Part shown: one piece after another, positions 8,438-16,821 of the stretch
Position numbering within the stretch: position 1 is the first letter of the stretch
How the letters are laid out: each line of letters opens with the position of its first letter
From: Haoranjiania flava
Lineage (GTDB): Bacteria; Bacteroidota; Bacteroidia; Chitinophagales; Chitinophagaceae
Assembly (NCBI RefSeq): GCF_025631005.1
Contig: NZ_JAOTPL010000001.1
Span: 124,001-188,000, forward strand
Direction of reading: 5' to 3'
Length of the DNA: 64,000 nt
Made by a program: the position numbers and the translations under genes
Notes under the pieces: generated by a model
Database searches by the model: none
What the model saw: the letters and a program-made list of their open reading frames with translations, nothing else
Told to the model about the DNA's origin: nothing

Positions 8438-9957
8438 TGCAAAATAAGAAACTATTCCTGAGCCTGCTGATTTGTATGTTTGCTGCAAACCTCTTTGCAC
8501 GCGATACCAGGCCAAACATACTGGTGATCATTTCAGACGACCATGCTTACCAGGCAATAGGCGCTTACGGCGCAAAATTCGGTGCATCCCCTCAGCTTGA
8601 CAGGCTTGCGAAAGAAGGCACAGTGTTTGAAAATGCTTTCGTGACCAATTCTATCTGCGGCCCAAGCCGGGCAGTGTTCCTTACCGGCAAATACAGCCAC
8701 ATCAACGGTTTCAGGGACAACTTCTCGTCATTCAACGGATCGCAGCCGCACTTTGCAAGGCACCTTACCAACGCAGGCTACCAGACTGCATGGATAGGAA
8801 AATGGCATCTGGAAACCCAACCGCAAGGTTTTAACTACTACAAAATCCTGCCTGGCCAGGGGGAATATTACAACCCCGATTTCATCAACATGCAAAATCA
8901 AAAGGAACGGCATACGGGGTATGTAACCAACATCATTACGGATTTTACCATAGATTATTTAAAAAACAGGGATACTTCGAAGCCTTTTTGCGTGGTGGTA
9001 GGAGAAAAAGCCACACACAGGGTGTGGAATCCTGACACTTCAGACTTTGATCTTTTTAAAAATGTTGTGTTTCCGCTGCCCGAAAATTTTTATGATGCAT
9101 ACACCCACCGCAAGCCTGCTGCCGTGCAAACCATGAATATCAGGGAATCTATGCTGATGGGCTATGACCTGAAGATGAGCAACGGCGAGAAATTCAGCCA
9201 TGGCGGTTATGGAAGGATGAACCCTGAGCAACGTGCTCGATTCGATGCGCACTACCTGGCTATTGAAAAGCAACTGAAACGCCTGAACCTGCAGGGCAAT
9301 GCCTTAGTGGAATGGAAATTTCAGCAATACATGCGCGACTACCTGGCTACGGCAGTTTCGCTGGACCGCAATATCGGCAAGATCGTTGATTATATTGACA
9401 GTCATGGCCTGCGCGATAATACTGTAGTTATCTATACCTCCGACCAGGGATTCTATTTAGGCGAGCACGGCTGGTTTGATAAAAGATTTATGTACGAAGA
9501 ATCTTTTAAAACGCCGTTGATCATTCGCTATCCAAAAATAATTGCACCGGGCTCCAGGAAACAGGAGATGGTGATGAACCTTGACCTTGCGCCTACCATT
9601 ATGCAACTTGCCGGGCTGCCCGTACCCAAAGACATGCAAGGCCAATCGCTGCTGCCTGTTTTTAAAAATGCATCTGTAAAGCAATGGAGAGATAAAGTGT
9701 ATTACCACTATTTTGAATGGCCCAATGAGCATACCGTTTACCCGCATTTCGGGGTACGCAACAAGCGCTACAAGCTTATACGTTTTTACAAGCCCGAACT
9801 TAGCTGGGAACTGTATGACCTGCAAAAAGACCGCACGGAGATGAAGAATGTTTTTAACGATCCTGCGTATAAAAATATTGTGTCGTCCATGAAAAAAGAA
9901 TTAAAAACATTGATAAAAAAATACCGAGACACCGAAGCTGCCAAATATTTGGATTAA
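8437..9957 (+). CDS. Secreted sulfatase (arylsulfatase family, S1)
   Basis: A 506-residue alkaline-phosphatase-fold sulfatase with an N-terminal signal peptide (residues 1-21). The metal-binding SDD is at 33-35 and the formylglycine site CGPSR is at 74-78, a Cys-type sulfatase needing a formylglycine-generating enzyme. GKWHLE and the DQGFYLGEHGWFDKR segment complete the active site. Size and motifs fit sulfatases that act on glycosaminoglycans or other sulfated glycans, but the substrate is not determined. It directly follows holA with a one-base overlap; no SusCD pair or other glycan gene is adjacent, so it is an isolated sulfatase. Confidence 0.92.
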   Translation: MQNKKLFLSLLICMFAANLFARDTRPNILVIISDDHAYQAIGAYGAKFGASPQLDRLAKEGTVFENAFVTNSICGPSRAVFLTGKYSHINGFRDNFSSFNGSQPHFARHLTNAGYQTAWIGKWHLETQPQGFNYYKILPGQGEYYNPDFINMQNQKERHTGYVTNIITDFTIDYLKNRDTSKPFCVVVGEKATHRVWNPDTSDFDLFKNVVFPLPENFYDAYTHRKPAAVQTMNIRESMLMGYDLKMSNGEKFSHGGYGRMNPEQRARFDAHYLAIEKQLKRLNLQGNALVEWKFQQYMRDYLATAVSLDRNIGKIVDYIDSHGLRDNTVVIYTSDQGFYLGEHGWFDKRFMYEESFKTPLIIRYPKIIAPGSRKQEMVMNLDLAPTIMQLAGLPVPKDMQGQSLLPVFKNASVKQWRDKVYYHYFEWPNEHTVYPHFGVRNKRYKLIRFYKPELSWELYDLQKDRTEMKNVFNDPAYKNIVSSMKKELKTLIKKYRDTEAAKYLD

Positions 9958-9996
9958 AAATTGTGTAGTAATCAATAAATCTCAAAAGAAAAAATT

Positions 9997-10596
9997 ATGA
10001 ATTTACCTGATTTATTGAACAGCACAATGGGACGTTCTTTAGTAAAAAATGCGTCTGCACATTTAGGCCTGGAAGAAAGGCAAACCGCTACCGCACTCAG
10101 CCTTGCGCTGCCGCTGATACTGGGCGGGCTCGGAAGAAATGCTCAAACGCCCGAAGGTGCAGCCAGCCTCAATCAGGCTATTGACAAAGACCACGACGGA
10201 AGCATGCTGGACCAGCTTGACGATGTATTGCAAACAAACCCACAGCAGGTGCAGCAGCAAGGACAGGGAATCCTTGGCCATGTATTCGGCAATCAGGTGC
10301 CGGATATAGAACAGGGCATCTCCGAAAAAACAGGCATCAGCCTCCATAAGATCGGGCCTTTGCTGGCCATCATCGCTCCAATCGTATTGTCTTACCTGGG
10401 CAAACAAAAAAGGCAACACAGCGATACCGGCTCCGGCGGATTAACAGATATACTTGGCCAATTAACAGGCACACATGCCCCATCTGCGGGCACAACCGGC
10501 GGTGGTGGATTGATCGATCTGGTTGGCGGCTTCCTGGACAAGAATAAAGACGGCAATTATTTAGATGACATCATTGGTATGATAGGCAGGCGATAA
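9997..10596 (+). CDS. DUF937 (YidB-like) domain protein
   Basis: A 199-residue protein without a clear signal peptide. The repeated ALSLALPLILGGLGRNAQTPEGA-type segment and the GILGHVFG and KIGPLLAIIAPIVLSYLG stretches are those of DUF937. The C-terminal GGFLDKNKDGNYLDDIIGM and the internal DKDHDGSMLDQLDD both resemble EF-hand-like D-x-D-G loops, a common feature of the family. No function is established. It lies 39 bp after the sulfatase and is convergent with the ABC1 kinase gene, with a shared terminator between them. Confidence 0.88.
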   Translation: MNLPDLLNSTMGRSLVKNASAHLGLEERQTATALSLALPLILGGLGRNAQTPEGAASLNQAIDKDHDGSMLDQLDDVLQTNPQQVQQQGQGILGHVFGNQVPDIEQGISEKTGISLHKIGPLLAIIAPIVLSYLGKQKRQHSDTGSGGLTDILGQLTGTHAPSAGTTGGGGLIDLVGGFLDKNKDGNYLDDIIGMIGRR

Positions 10597-10613
10597 CGTT
10601 ATCTTTAACCTGG

Positions 10614-10649
10614 TAATTTAATTGGCCGCATTGCAGGCCAATTAAATTA
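10614..10649. terminator. Bidirectional terminator between DUF937 and ubiB-like genes
   Basis: A perfect 14-bp stem TAATTTAATTGGCC / GGCCAATTAAATTA with an 8-base loop sits between two convergent stop codons. Its right arm overlaps the last codons of the minus-strand gene. Confidence 0.8.
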
Positions 10650-12329
10650 TTTCTTTTTCTTCTTAAAGTTTTCATCACTGAAAATAATGTTGTAAGCCAG
10701 CAATAAGCTTGATACCGCAGCGGCCAGGAAAAAGATCATGGCAATGCCCGGGTAACCGAGAATGGTGAAACGGGTAGGAATGCGCATCATCATTGCAGCC
10801 CCGATGATCATGCCGGTAATGATCAGCCCCAGCGTGATCCTGTTGGCTACTTTCTGAAAACCATCTGTAAATCTTTTCTCATCAATCGCTTCTATCTTCA
10901 TAGAAAATTCATTGCGTGCAAGATTTTCCGTGATCTTATTAAGCCTTTCCGGAAGATGCTTACCCAGCTTTTTTAGTTCCACCAGGTTAGACAAAATATT
11001 TTCAGGCAGCAATTCCTGCCGCAGTTTTGCCTGCATCATTTTGCCGGCATAATCTTTAATGGCTTGCTGCAGATTATAGTCAGGCTTAAGCACTGCCACA
11101 ATCTGGTCCATGTTCAGCAATATTTTTCCAAGTATGTTTATTTCGGGAGCTATTTTTATTTCTTCATCCGCTGCTATGCGCGTCATCTTCATGATGAGTT
11201 TTCCCATCTGCAGGTCATTGGCGCTGGTGCTCTGCGCGTCCATTGCTAGGCGGTTTACCTTTTTCCTGAAGGCATCCAGGTCGGCTTGTGCCGGGTTGTA
11301 TTTGCTTATGTCAAGCAGCGTGTCTGTAATCTCATCGCCGTTTTTCATACCAATGGCTAATACCAGCGCCATGAGCTTATCCTGCATCAGCGGGCTAAAC
11401 CTGGCTACCATGCCCATATCCATGAGCGCGATCTTATGGTCGCGTGTAATATTTACATTCCCCGGGTGCGGGTCGGCATGGGCAAACCCGTCTACGATCA
11501 CCTGTTTCAGATAGGCTTTTACAAAATCGTCCACCACGGGCCCATAATTATGTTCCATGCGCTCGTAGGGTGTAATTTTTGTAACCTTCTTGCCGTCTAC
11601 AAAATCCATGGTAAGCACGCGCGATGTGGTATAGTCCATTACAGGAGCAGGCACAAGCAACAGCCTGAATTTCTGCAGATTTTCACCGATAATCTGCAGG
11701 CTTTGCGCTTCACGGATATAATCGAGCTCGTTGAGCAGGATATGCTGCATCTCATCCAGTATACTGTCAATAGAATATTTGCGCGCGGTTTTAGAATGCT
11801 TTACAGCCAGTGCGGTCATTTCTTTTAAACTGCTGAGATCTTCGAGAAACTTTTTACGAATACCGGGGCGCTGAATTTTCACGGCTACTTCCCTGCCCGA
11901 CCGCAACACAGCTTTGTGCACCTGGCCTATAGATGCGCTGGCGAGCGGCTCTGTATCAAACGAAGCAAATGCTGCTGACATGCGTACGCCGAGCTCGGAT
12001 TCCACTATTTTTTCTATGTCTGCGTAAGGGATAGATTCCACATCGTCCTGCAGCGTTGCCAGCGCTTCCAGATAATCATCAGGCAAAAAATCCGGCCTGG
12101 TAGAAAGCAGTTGTCCAAGCTTTACAAAGGTTGGGCCCAGTTTTTTCAGGTCTTCCACCAGCTCTTCCGGCTTGTTGTACTCATCCTCAGATGCAGGAGC
12201 TGCTTGCTCAGCGGCTGTGTTTGCCGTAGCTTCGTCAGATACTTTTTTAAAGATATCGGTGTTGTAATATTTTAGAATAAACCCTATAAACTTACTGTAG
12301 TTTTTGACTGATTGTGCAAGAGTAGCCAT
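10647..12329 (-). CDS. ABC1/UbiB-family atypical kinase
   Basis: A 560-residue protein with all hallmark ABC1 motifs: the KxGQ signature in FVKLGQLLSTRPDFLP (near residue 70), the Ala-rich loop ASASIGQVHKA, VAVKIQRPG with the conserved Lys, the catalytic HADPHPGN segment, and MDMGM in place of DFG. Two C-terminal membrane helices (about 500-550) anchor it. In other bacteria UbiB is an ATPase needed for quinone biosynthesis; Bacteroidota make menaquinone, so the name ubiB is only by homology. The N-terminal stretch (residues 25-50) is Ala/Glu-rich and poorly conserved. It is monocistronic. Confidence 0.92.
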   Translation of the reverse strand: MATLAQSVKNYSKFIGFILKYYNTDIFKKVSDEATANTAAEQAAPASEDEYNKPEELVEDLKKLGPTFVKLGQLLSTRPDFLPDDYLEALATLQDDVESIPYADIEKIVESELGVRMSAAFASFDTEPLASASIGQVHKAVLRSGREVAVKIQRPGIRKKFLEDLSSLKEMTALAVKHSKTARKYSIDSILDEMQHILLNELDYIREAQSLQIIGENLQKFRLLLVPAPVMDYTTSRVLTMDFVDGKKVTKITPYERMEHNYGPVVDDFVKAYLKQVIVDGFAHADPHPGNVNITRDHKIALMDMGMVARFSPLMQDKLMALVLAIGMKNGDEITDTLLDISKYNPAQADLDAFRKKVNRLAMDAQSTSANDLQMGKLIMKMTRIAADEEIKIAPEINILGKILLNMDQIVAVLKPDYNLQQAIKDYAGKMMQAKLRQELLPENILSNLVELKKLGKHLPERLNKITENLARNEFSMKIEAIDEKRFTDGFQKVANRITLGLIITGMIIGAAMMMRIPTRFTILGYPGIAMIFFLAAAVSSLLLAYNIIFSDENFKKKKK

Positions 12330-12492
12330 AACTAAATACTTTATAGGTAATTACGGGAAAATTCTATGCCAAAATAAAAGGCTTAAATTAGTATATGTTT
12401 AGATAAAAAATTTACTTACACCAAGAACCAAACTACCAAGTTACGCGTATTGCATCGCGTTCAGCTTAACAAATTAAACAATAGCAGCCTGA

Positions 12493-13530
12493 TTAATTAT
12501 TCTTAGATTTTTTTAATGATGATTCTCTAATTATTAATTCAGAGTTTATTATAAATGTATTCGTCAATTTTATATCTGTTACGTCCTTTAAATGGTTTAT
12601 TATAATGCGAGCTGCAATTTCTCCTATTTCTCTTCCAGGGTAATTAATTGTGGTCAATTGTGGCTCAATAAGTTTGCCAATAGCATCATTATTGAAACCT
12701 ACAACGGCTATATCCTCCGGAATTTTTATGCCAGATTTTTTTAATGTTGACATACAAACTGCACAAGAGAAATCATTAGTTACAAACATACCATCAGGCA
12801 TAGGCCGCATCTTTATTATCTCTTTAGCTACTTTTATGGCACTTTGTTCGGACAGGTCTTTTATAAATACCAATTCCTTTTCATAATTAAGTTTATGATC
12901 TTTCAAAGCTTTTACATAACCACTATGACGCTTCATATATACATTTCTTGAGAGATTTGAGGTAACCATTGCAATTCTCCGGCAACCTTGATCAATAAGA
13001 TGTTGCGTAGCTCTATATCCACTTGAAAAATTATCTATAATAACTTTGGGGTAGCTACTTTCTTCATCAACCCTGTCAAAAAAAATCACAGGAATACCTT
13101 TACTTTTAAATTGTTCAAAGTGTTTTAAATCTTTAGTTGTGAAAGATAAGGATGCGATAACCCCATCAACTCTTTTATGAAATAGATTTGAGGCATTTGC
13201 AATTTCTTTTTCCTTGTTTTCAGAAGAATGCGTTATTATTATATCAAATCCGGCTTTGGCGGTAACTTTCTCTATTCCTGCTAACACCGATGTTATAAAA
13301 TTGCTATTTAATTCGTGAAGAATAACACCAATAGTATTTGTTTTTTGTTTACGGAGATTACTTGCAAAACTATTTTGTCTGTAATTTAAAGATTCTGCCA
13401 GCAATTGAACTTTTCTTAAAGTTTGTTTGTTTACCAATTTACTATTGTTTAACGCGCGGCTCACTGTAGCGGGAGATAGGCTTAACTTACTGGCAATATC
13501 ATATATTGTTACTTCATTTTTAGTGTCCAT
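12493..13530 (-). CDS. LacI-family transcriptional regulator, probably of the xylose cluster
   Basis: The helix-turn-helix VTIYDIASKLSLSPATVSRA is at residues 7-26, followed by the hinge helix and a periplasmic-binding-protein-like sugar-binding domain (about 60-340) with TIGVILHELN, GVIASL, PVIFFDRV and PEDIAVVGFNND. An in-frame ATG at 13584 would add 18 residues with no family support, so I chose 13530. It is divergently oriented to xylB, and a near-palindromic LacI-type operator overlaps the xylB promoter, so it most likely represses the xyl genes and is released by xylose or a xylo-oligosaccharide; the effector is inferred. Confidence 0.9.
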   Translation of the reverse strand: MDTKNEVTIYDIASKLSLSPATVSRALNNSKLVNKQTLRKVQLLAESLNYRQNSFASNLRKQKTNTIGVILHELNSNFITSVLAGIEKVTAKAGFDIIITHSSENKEKEIANASNLFHKRVDGVIASLSFTTKDLKHFEQFKSKGIPVIFFDRVDEESSYPKVIIDNFSSGYRATQHLIDQGCRRIAMVTSNLSRNVYMKRHSGYVKALKDHKLNYEKELVFIKDLSEQSAIKVAKEIIKMRPMPDGMFVTNDFSCAVCMSTLKKSGIKIPEDIAVVGFNNDAIGKLIEPQLTTINYPGREIGEIAARIIINHLKDVTDIKLTNTFIINSELIIRESSLKKSKNN

Positions 13531-13745
13531 ATCACAATCGGTTTCATTGTTTGTCTTCCTAATAAAGTTAAACCTTAACCTCATAAATATAATCTAAAAT
13601 TTTAAAATTTCATTACAATTGGGCTTATTCAATACGTTCCTAACATAATAATTTGTTAAAAAAACACCTGTTATCCCAAAAACAATAAGGTTATCGCGCT
13701 TTATAATTTAGAAATTGCCATTCGAAGAAAAAAAATAAAAAAATA

Positions 13746-13763
13746 TTTGAAATCGGTTGCAAA
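13746..13763. promoter_or_regulatory. LacI-type operator upstream of xylB
   Basis: TTTGAAATCGGTTGCAAA is an 18-bp near-palindrome (seven of nine pairs) centred on CG, the form expected for LacI/CcpA-family operators (TGAAACCGGTTTCA type). It covers the -33 element of the xylB promoter, which fits simple repression by the divergent regulator. Confidence 0.65.
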
Positions 13764-13786
13764 TTTAAATTATTATATTATATTTG
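13757..13786 (+). promoter_or_regulatory. xylB promoter
   Basis: TTG at 13757-13759 and TATATTTG at 13779-13786 are spaced by 19 bp, an exact match to the Bacteroidota consensus. The predicted transcription start is near 13792, leaving a leader of about 58 nt before xylB. Confidence 0.75.
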
Positions 13787-13850
13787 TTTTAAATACACAA
13801 AAATGATGCGGCGAAATTAACTGTTTTTTCATTTATTTTAAATCAGTTCA

Positions 13851-15326
13851 ATGCTTTTGTTAGGACTCGATATAGGTACATCTTCCATCAAAGCTTCAGT
13901 AGTTGATGCCAATACGCAAAAACCTATGGCATCTGCTATATACCCTGATACCGAGGCTGAAATTGTTGCGCTAAATCCAGGTTGGGCTGAGCAAGATCCT
14001 GAATCATGGTGGGAGTATGTGCAACACGCAATTATAAAATGTAACAACACGGGTAGTTATAATGCTAAAGATATTGCCGCTATTGGTATTGCCTACCAGA
14101 TGCACGGATTAGTGCTTGTAGATAAAGATCAAAAAGTGTTGAGAAATTCAATTATTTGGTGCGATAGCCGTGCTGTTGAAATTGGCAGTAAAGCTTTTCA
14201 ATCAATAGGAGAAGATAAATGTTTATCATGCCTTCTTAATTCTCCGGGAAATTTTACAGCCGCAAAACTGGCTTGGGTAAAAGCGAATGAACCGCGTATT
14301 TATGAAAAAATAAATAAGGTAATGCTTCCAGGTGATTTTGTAGCAATGAAACTTACTGACGAAATTACCACGAGTATTTCTGCTTTGTCAGAAGGAATAT
14401 TTTGGGACTTTGAACAAGAACAAGTTTCTGATGATGTAATGGAGTATTATGGCTTTCATAAGGAAATAATTCCAGAAATAAAACCATTGTTTTCTTCCCA
14501 CGGAATATTAAAAACAGATGTTGCCGTAAAGCTTGCTTTAAAACCCGGCATACCTGTAACCTATAAAGCAGGAGATCAACCTAATAATGCGTTAGCATTA
14601 AATGTATTGCAGCCTGGAGAAGTTGCAGCAACAGCAGGCACTTCTGGTGTGATATATGGTATAAGCGATCAATTGGCTTATGATGATGAGTCGCGAATCA
14701 ACAGTTTTGCGCACGTTAATTATACAACAGATGCAAAAAGGGTGGGTATTTTACTTTGCATCAATGGTACTGGCATATTCAACCGCTGGATAAAAGCTAT
14801 TACAGGCAAAGATATGAGCTACGCTGAATTGGATGGGCTGGCAAGTTCAATAGTTCCTGGCGCTGAAGGGTTAACGGCAATTCCTTTTGGCAATGGAGCA
14901 GAACGCATGTTACATAATAAAATTATCGGCGCTCATTTTCATAATATAGATTTTAATGTACACACAACTCCGCATTTGTTGCGCGCAGTACAGGAGAGTA
15001 TTGCTTTCTCATTTCGTGACGGACTTGATATTATGCGCGGGAATGGCATATCGCCTTCAGTTGTGCGTGCATCCAAAGCAAATATGTTTTTGAGCAACTT
15101 ATTTGCCCAAACATTTGCAAACGTCAATAACGTAACTGTTGAATTTTATGATGGTGATGGAAGCTATGGTGCAGCAATAGGGGCTGGCATTGGTGCCGGT
15201 ATTTTATCTGTGGAAGACGCCGGCAAGAACAGGAAGCCGCTGGGGTGTATTAAGCCTGAGAATGTAGAGCTATATAATGATTTATACATTGAGTGGAAAA
15301 ACGAATTACAAAAGCATTTAAGTTAA
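13851..15326 (+). CDS. xylB: Xylulokinase
   Basis: A 491-residue FGGY-family carbohydrate kinase. The N-terminal phosphate loop LDIGTSSIKA is at residues 6-15, GWAEQDPESWW near 45-55 is diagnostic for xylulokinases, and YQMHGLVLVD follows. The catalytic Asp is in KAGDQPNNAL near residue 240, and GDGSYGAAIGAG lies near the end. It phosphorylates D-xylulose to xylulose-5-phosphate for the pentose phosphate pathway. It is the first gene of the xyl cluster, followed by xylA after 141 bp. Confidence 0.95.
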   Translation: MLLLGLDIGTSSIKASVVDANTQKPMASAIYPDTEAEIVALNPGWAEQDPESWWEYVQHAIIKCNNTGSYNAKDIAAIGIAYQMHGLVLVDKDQKVLRNSIIWCDSRAVEIGSKAFQSIGEDKCLSCLLNSPGNFTAAKLAWVKANEPRIYEKINKVMLPGDFVAMKLTDEITTSISALSEGIFWDFEQEQVSDDVMEYYGFHKEIIPEIKPLFSSHGILKTDVAVKLALKPGIPVTYKAGDQPNNALALNVLQPGEVAATAGTSGVIYGISDQLAYDDESRINSFAHVNYTTDAKRVGILLCINGTGIFNRWIKAITGKDMSYAELDGLASSIVPGAEGLTAIPFGNGAERMLHNKIIGAHFHNIDFNVHTTPHLLRAVQESIAFSFRDGLDIMRGNGISPSVVRASKANMFLSNLFAQTFANVNNVTVEFYDGDGSYGAAIGAGIGAGILSVEDAGKNRKPLGCIKPENVELYNDLYIEWKNELQKHLS

Positions 15327-15467
15327 TTCCTATGTGGTAGCTGTAGTGCATACTAAATGCTGATGCATATTTCTTAACTAAAAAATGCGTTACGCAAGAT
15401 TGGAAATAATACCACCGTTGTTAGATAAATAAATAAGCATTTCTGATAAATTAAATTTAAAATTTCC

Positions 15468-16796
15468 ATGGCAATCACAAAGGGAAAAACAGAGTACTTT
15501 AAAGGTGTCGGCCAGATCAAATATGAAGGCCCTAAAACCGATAATCCGCTTGCTTTCAGGTGGTATGATGAAAATAAAACAATAGGCGCTAAAAAAATGA
15601 AAGATTGGTTAAGATTTGCATGTGCCTACTGGCACAGCTTCTGCAACAGTGGCGCCGACCCTTTTGGAAATCCCACCCATTTATATCCATGGGATAAAAA
15701 AGATGATCCAATCAGGCGCGCCAAAGATAAGGCTGATGCAGCTTTTGAATTTATCACCAAATTAGGTTTACCCTATTATTGTTTTCACGATGTGGATGTA
15801 GTGTCTTACACCGGCGATATTGCAGAAAATGATAAAAGGCTGCAAACGCTCACAAAATATTTAAAACAAAAACAAGCGGAAAGCGGCGTGAAACTGCTTT
15901 GGGGTACAGCTAATTTATTTTCAAACAGGCGGTATATGAATGGAGCTGCCACCAATCCTGATTTTCACGTGCTTACGCACGCAGCAGCACAGGTAAAAGC
16001 TGCGCTTGATGCAACGATAGAACTTGGCGGGGAAAATTACATATTCTGGGGCGGCCGCGAAGGCTATATGAGCCTTTTGAATACAAATATGAAAAGAGAA
16101 AAGGAACACTTGGCCATGTTCCTTCATAAAGCAAAAGATTATGCACGCGCTAATGGGTTTACAGGGACTTTCTTTATAGAACCCAAACCATGTGAACCAA
16201 GTAAGCATCAATACGATTATGATAGTGAAACCGTAATAGGCTTTTTAAGACAATATGATCTGTTAAACGATTTTAAGATTAATATCGAAGTAAACCATGC
16301 AACACTTGCAGGCCATACATTTCAGCATGAGTTACAGGTAGCTGCTGACGCAAGGTTGCTGGGCAGCATGGATGCGAACCGTGGTGATTACCAGAATGGC
16401 TGGGATACAGATCAGTTTCCTAATAACATAAATGAATTGGCTGAAGCGATGCTGGTTGTAATTGAGGCTGGCGGTTTACAAGGTGGAGGTATTAATTTTG
16501 ATGCTAAAATACGCCGCAATAGCACCGATTTCGAGGATCTGTTCCATGCACACATAGGAGGTATGGACAGTTTTGCACGTGCATTGATCATTGCAGATAA
16601 TGTGCTCAATAATTCTGATTACAAAAAAATACGCAGCAACCGCTATGCATCATTCGATAGCGGCAAGGGTAAAGAATTTGAACACGGCAGTCTGTCGCTT
16701 GAAGACCTGCGCGACTATGCTGTTAAAAAAGGAGAACCCAAAATAAGGAGCGGCAAACAGGAATATCTTGAAAATCTGATTAACAGGTTCATATAA
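15468..16796 (+). CDS. xylA: Xylose isomerase
   Basis: A 442-residue class II xylose isomerase, converting D-xylose to D-xylulose. The catalytic FHDVD is at residues 106-110 (His107, Asp110). WGGREGY, the metal-binding EPKP and EVNHATLAGH segments and SMDANRGD complete the site. Length and N-terminal extension match the long Bacteroides/plant-type enzymes. It begins 141 bp after xylB and is followed 25 bp later by the transporter gene, so these genes probably share a transcript. Its base composition is closer to the housekeeping genes than that of the SusC/D genes downstream. Confidence 0.97.
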   Translation: MAITKGKTEYFKGVGQIKYEGPKTDNPLAFRWYDENKTIGAKKMKDWLRFACAYWHSFCNSGADPFGNPTHLYPWDKKDDPIRRAKDKADAAFEFITKLGLPYYCFHDVDVVSYTGDIAENDKRLQTLTKYLKQKQAESGVKLLWGTANLFSNRRYMNGAATNPDFHVLTHAAAQVKAALDATIELGGENYIFWGGREGYMSLLNTNMKREKEHLAMFLHKAKDYARANGFTGTFFIEPKPCEPSKHQYDYDSETVIGFLRQYDLLNDFKINIEVNHATLAGHTFQHELQVAADARLLGSMDANRGDYQNGWDTDQFPNNINELAEAMLVVIEAGGLQGGGINFDAKIRRNSTDFEDLFHAHIGGMDSFARALIIADNVLNNSDYKKIRSNRYASFDSGKGKEFEHGSLSLEDLRDYAVKKGEPKIRSGKQEYLENLINRFI

Positions 16797-16821
16797 TATT
16801 ATTAACCTCATATATAAATTT

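Larger units (their letters stand above)
13531..13850. other. Intergenic control region between the LacI regulator and xylB
   Basis: This 320 bp stretch is very AT-rich. It contains the xylB promoter and a LacI operator, described separately. No open reading frame is supported. A promoter for the regulator itself was not recognised. Confidence 0.6.

Noticed and set aside
10647..12329. Assigning the ABC1 kinase to ubiquinone synthesis
   Set aside because: The family is clear, but Bacteroidota use menaquinone and no ubi genes are near, so the pathway cannot be inferred from the name.
12330..12490. A left attachment site matching the tRNA-Arg 3' end
   Set aside because: I compared the tRNA 3' sequence with the interval next to the LacI gene and saw no match, and no integrase gene is present.
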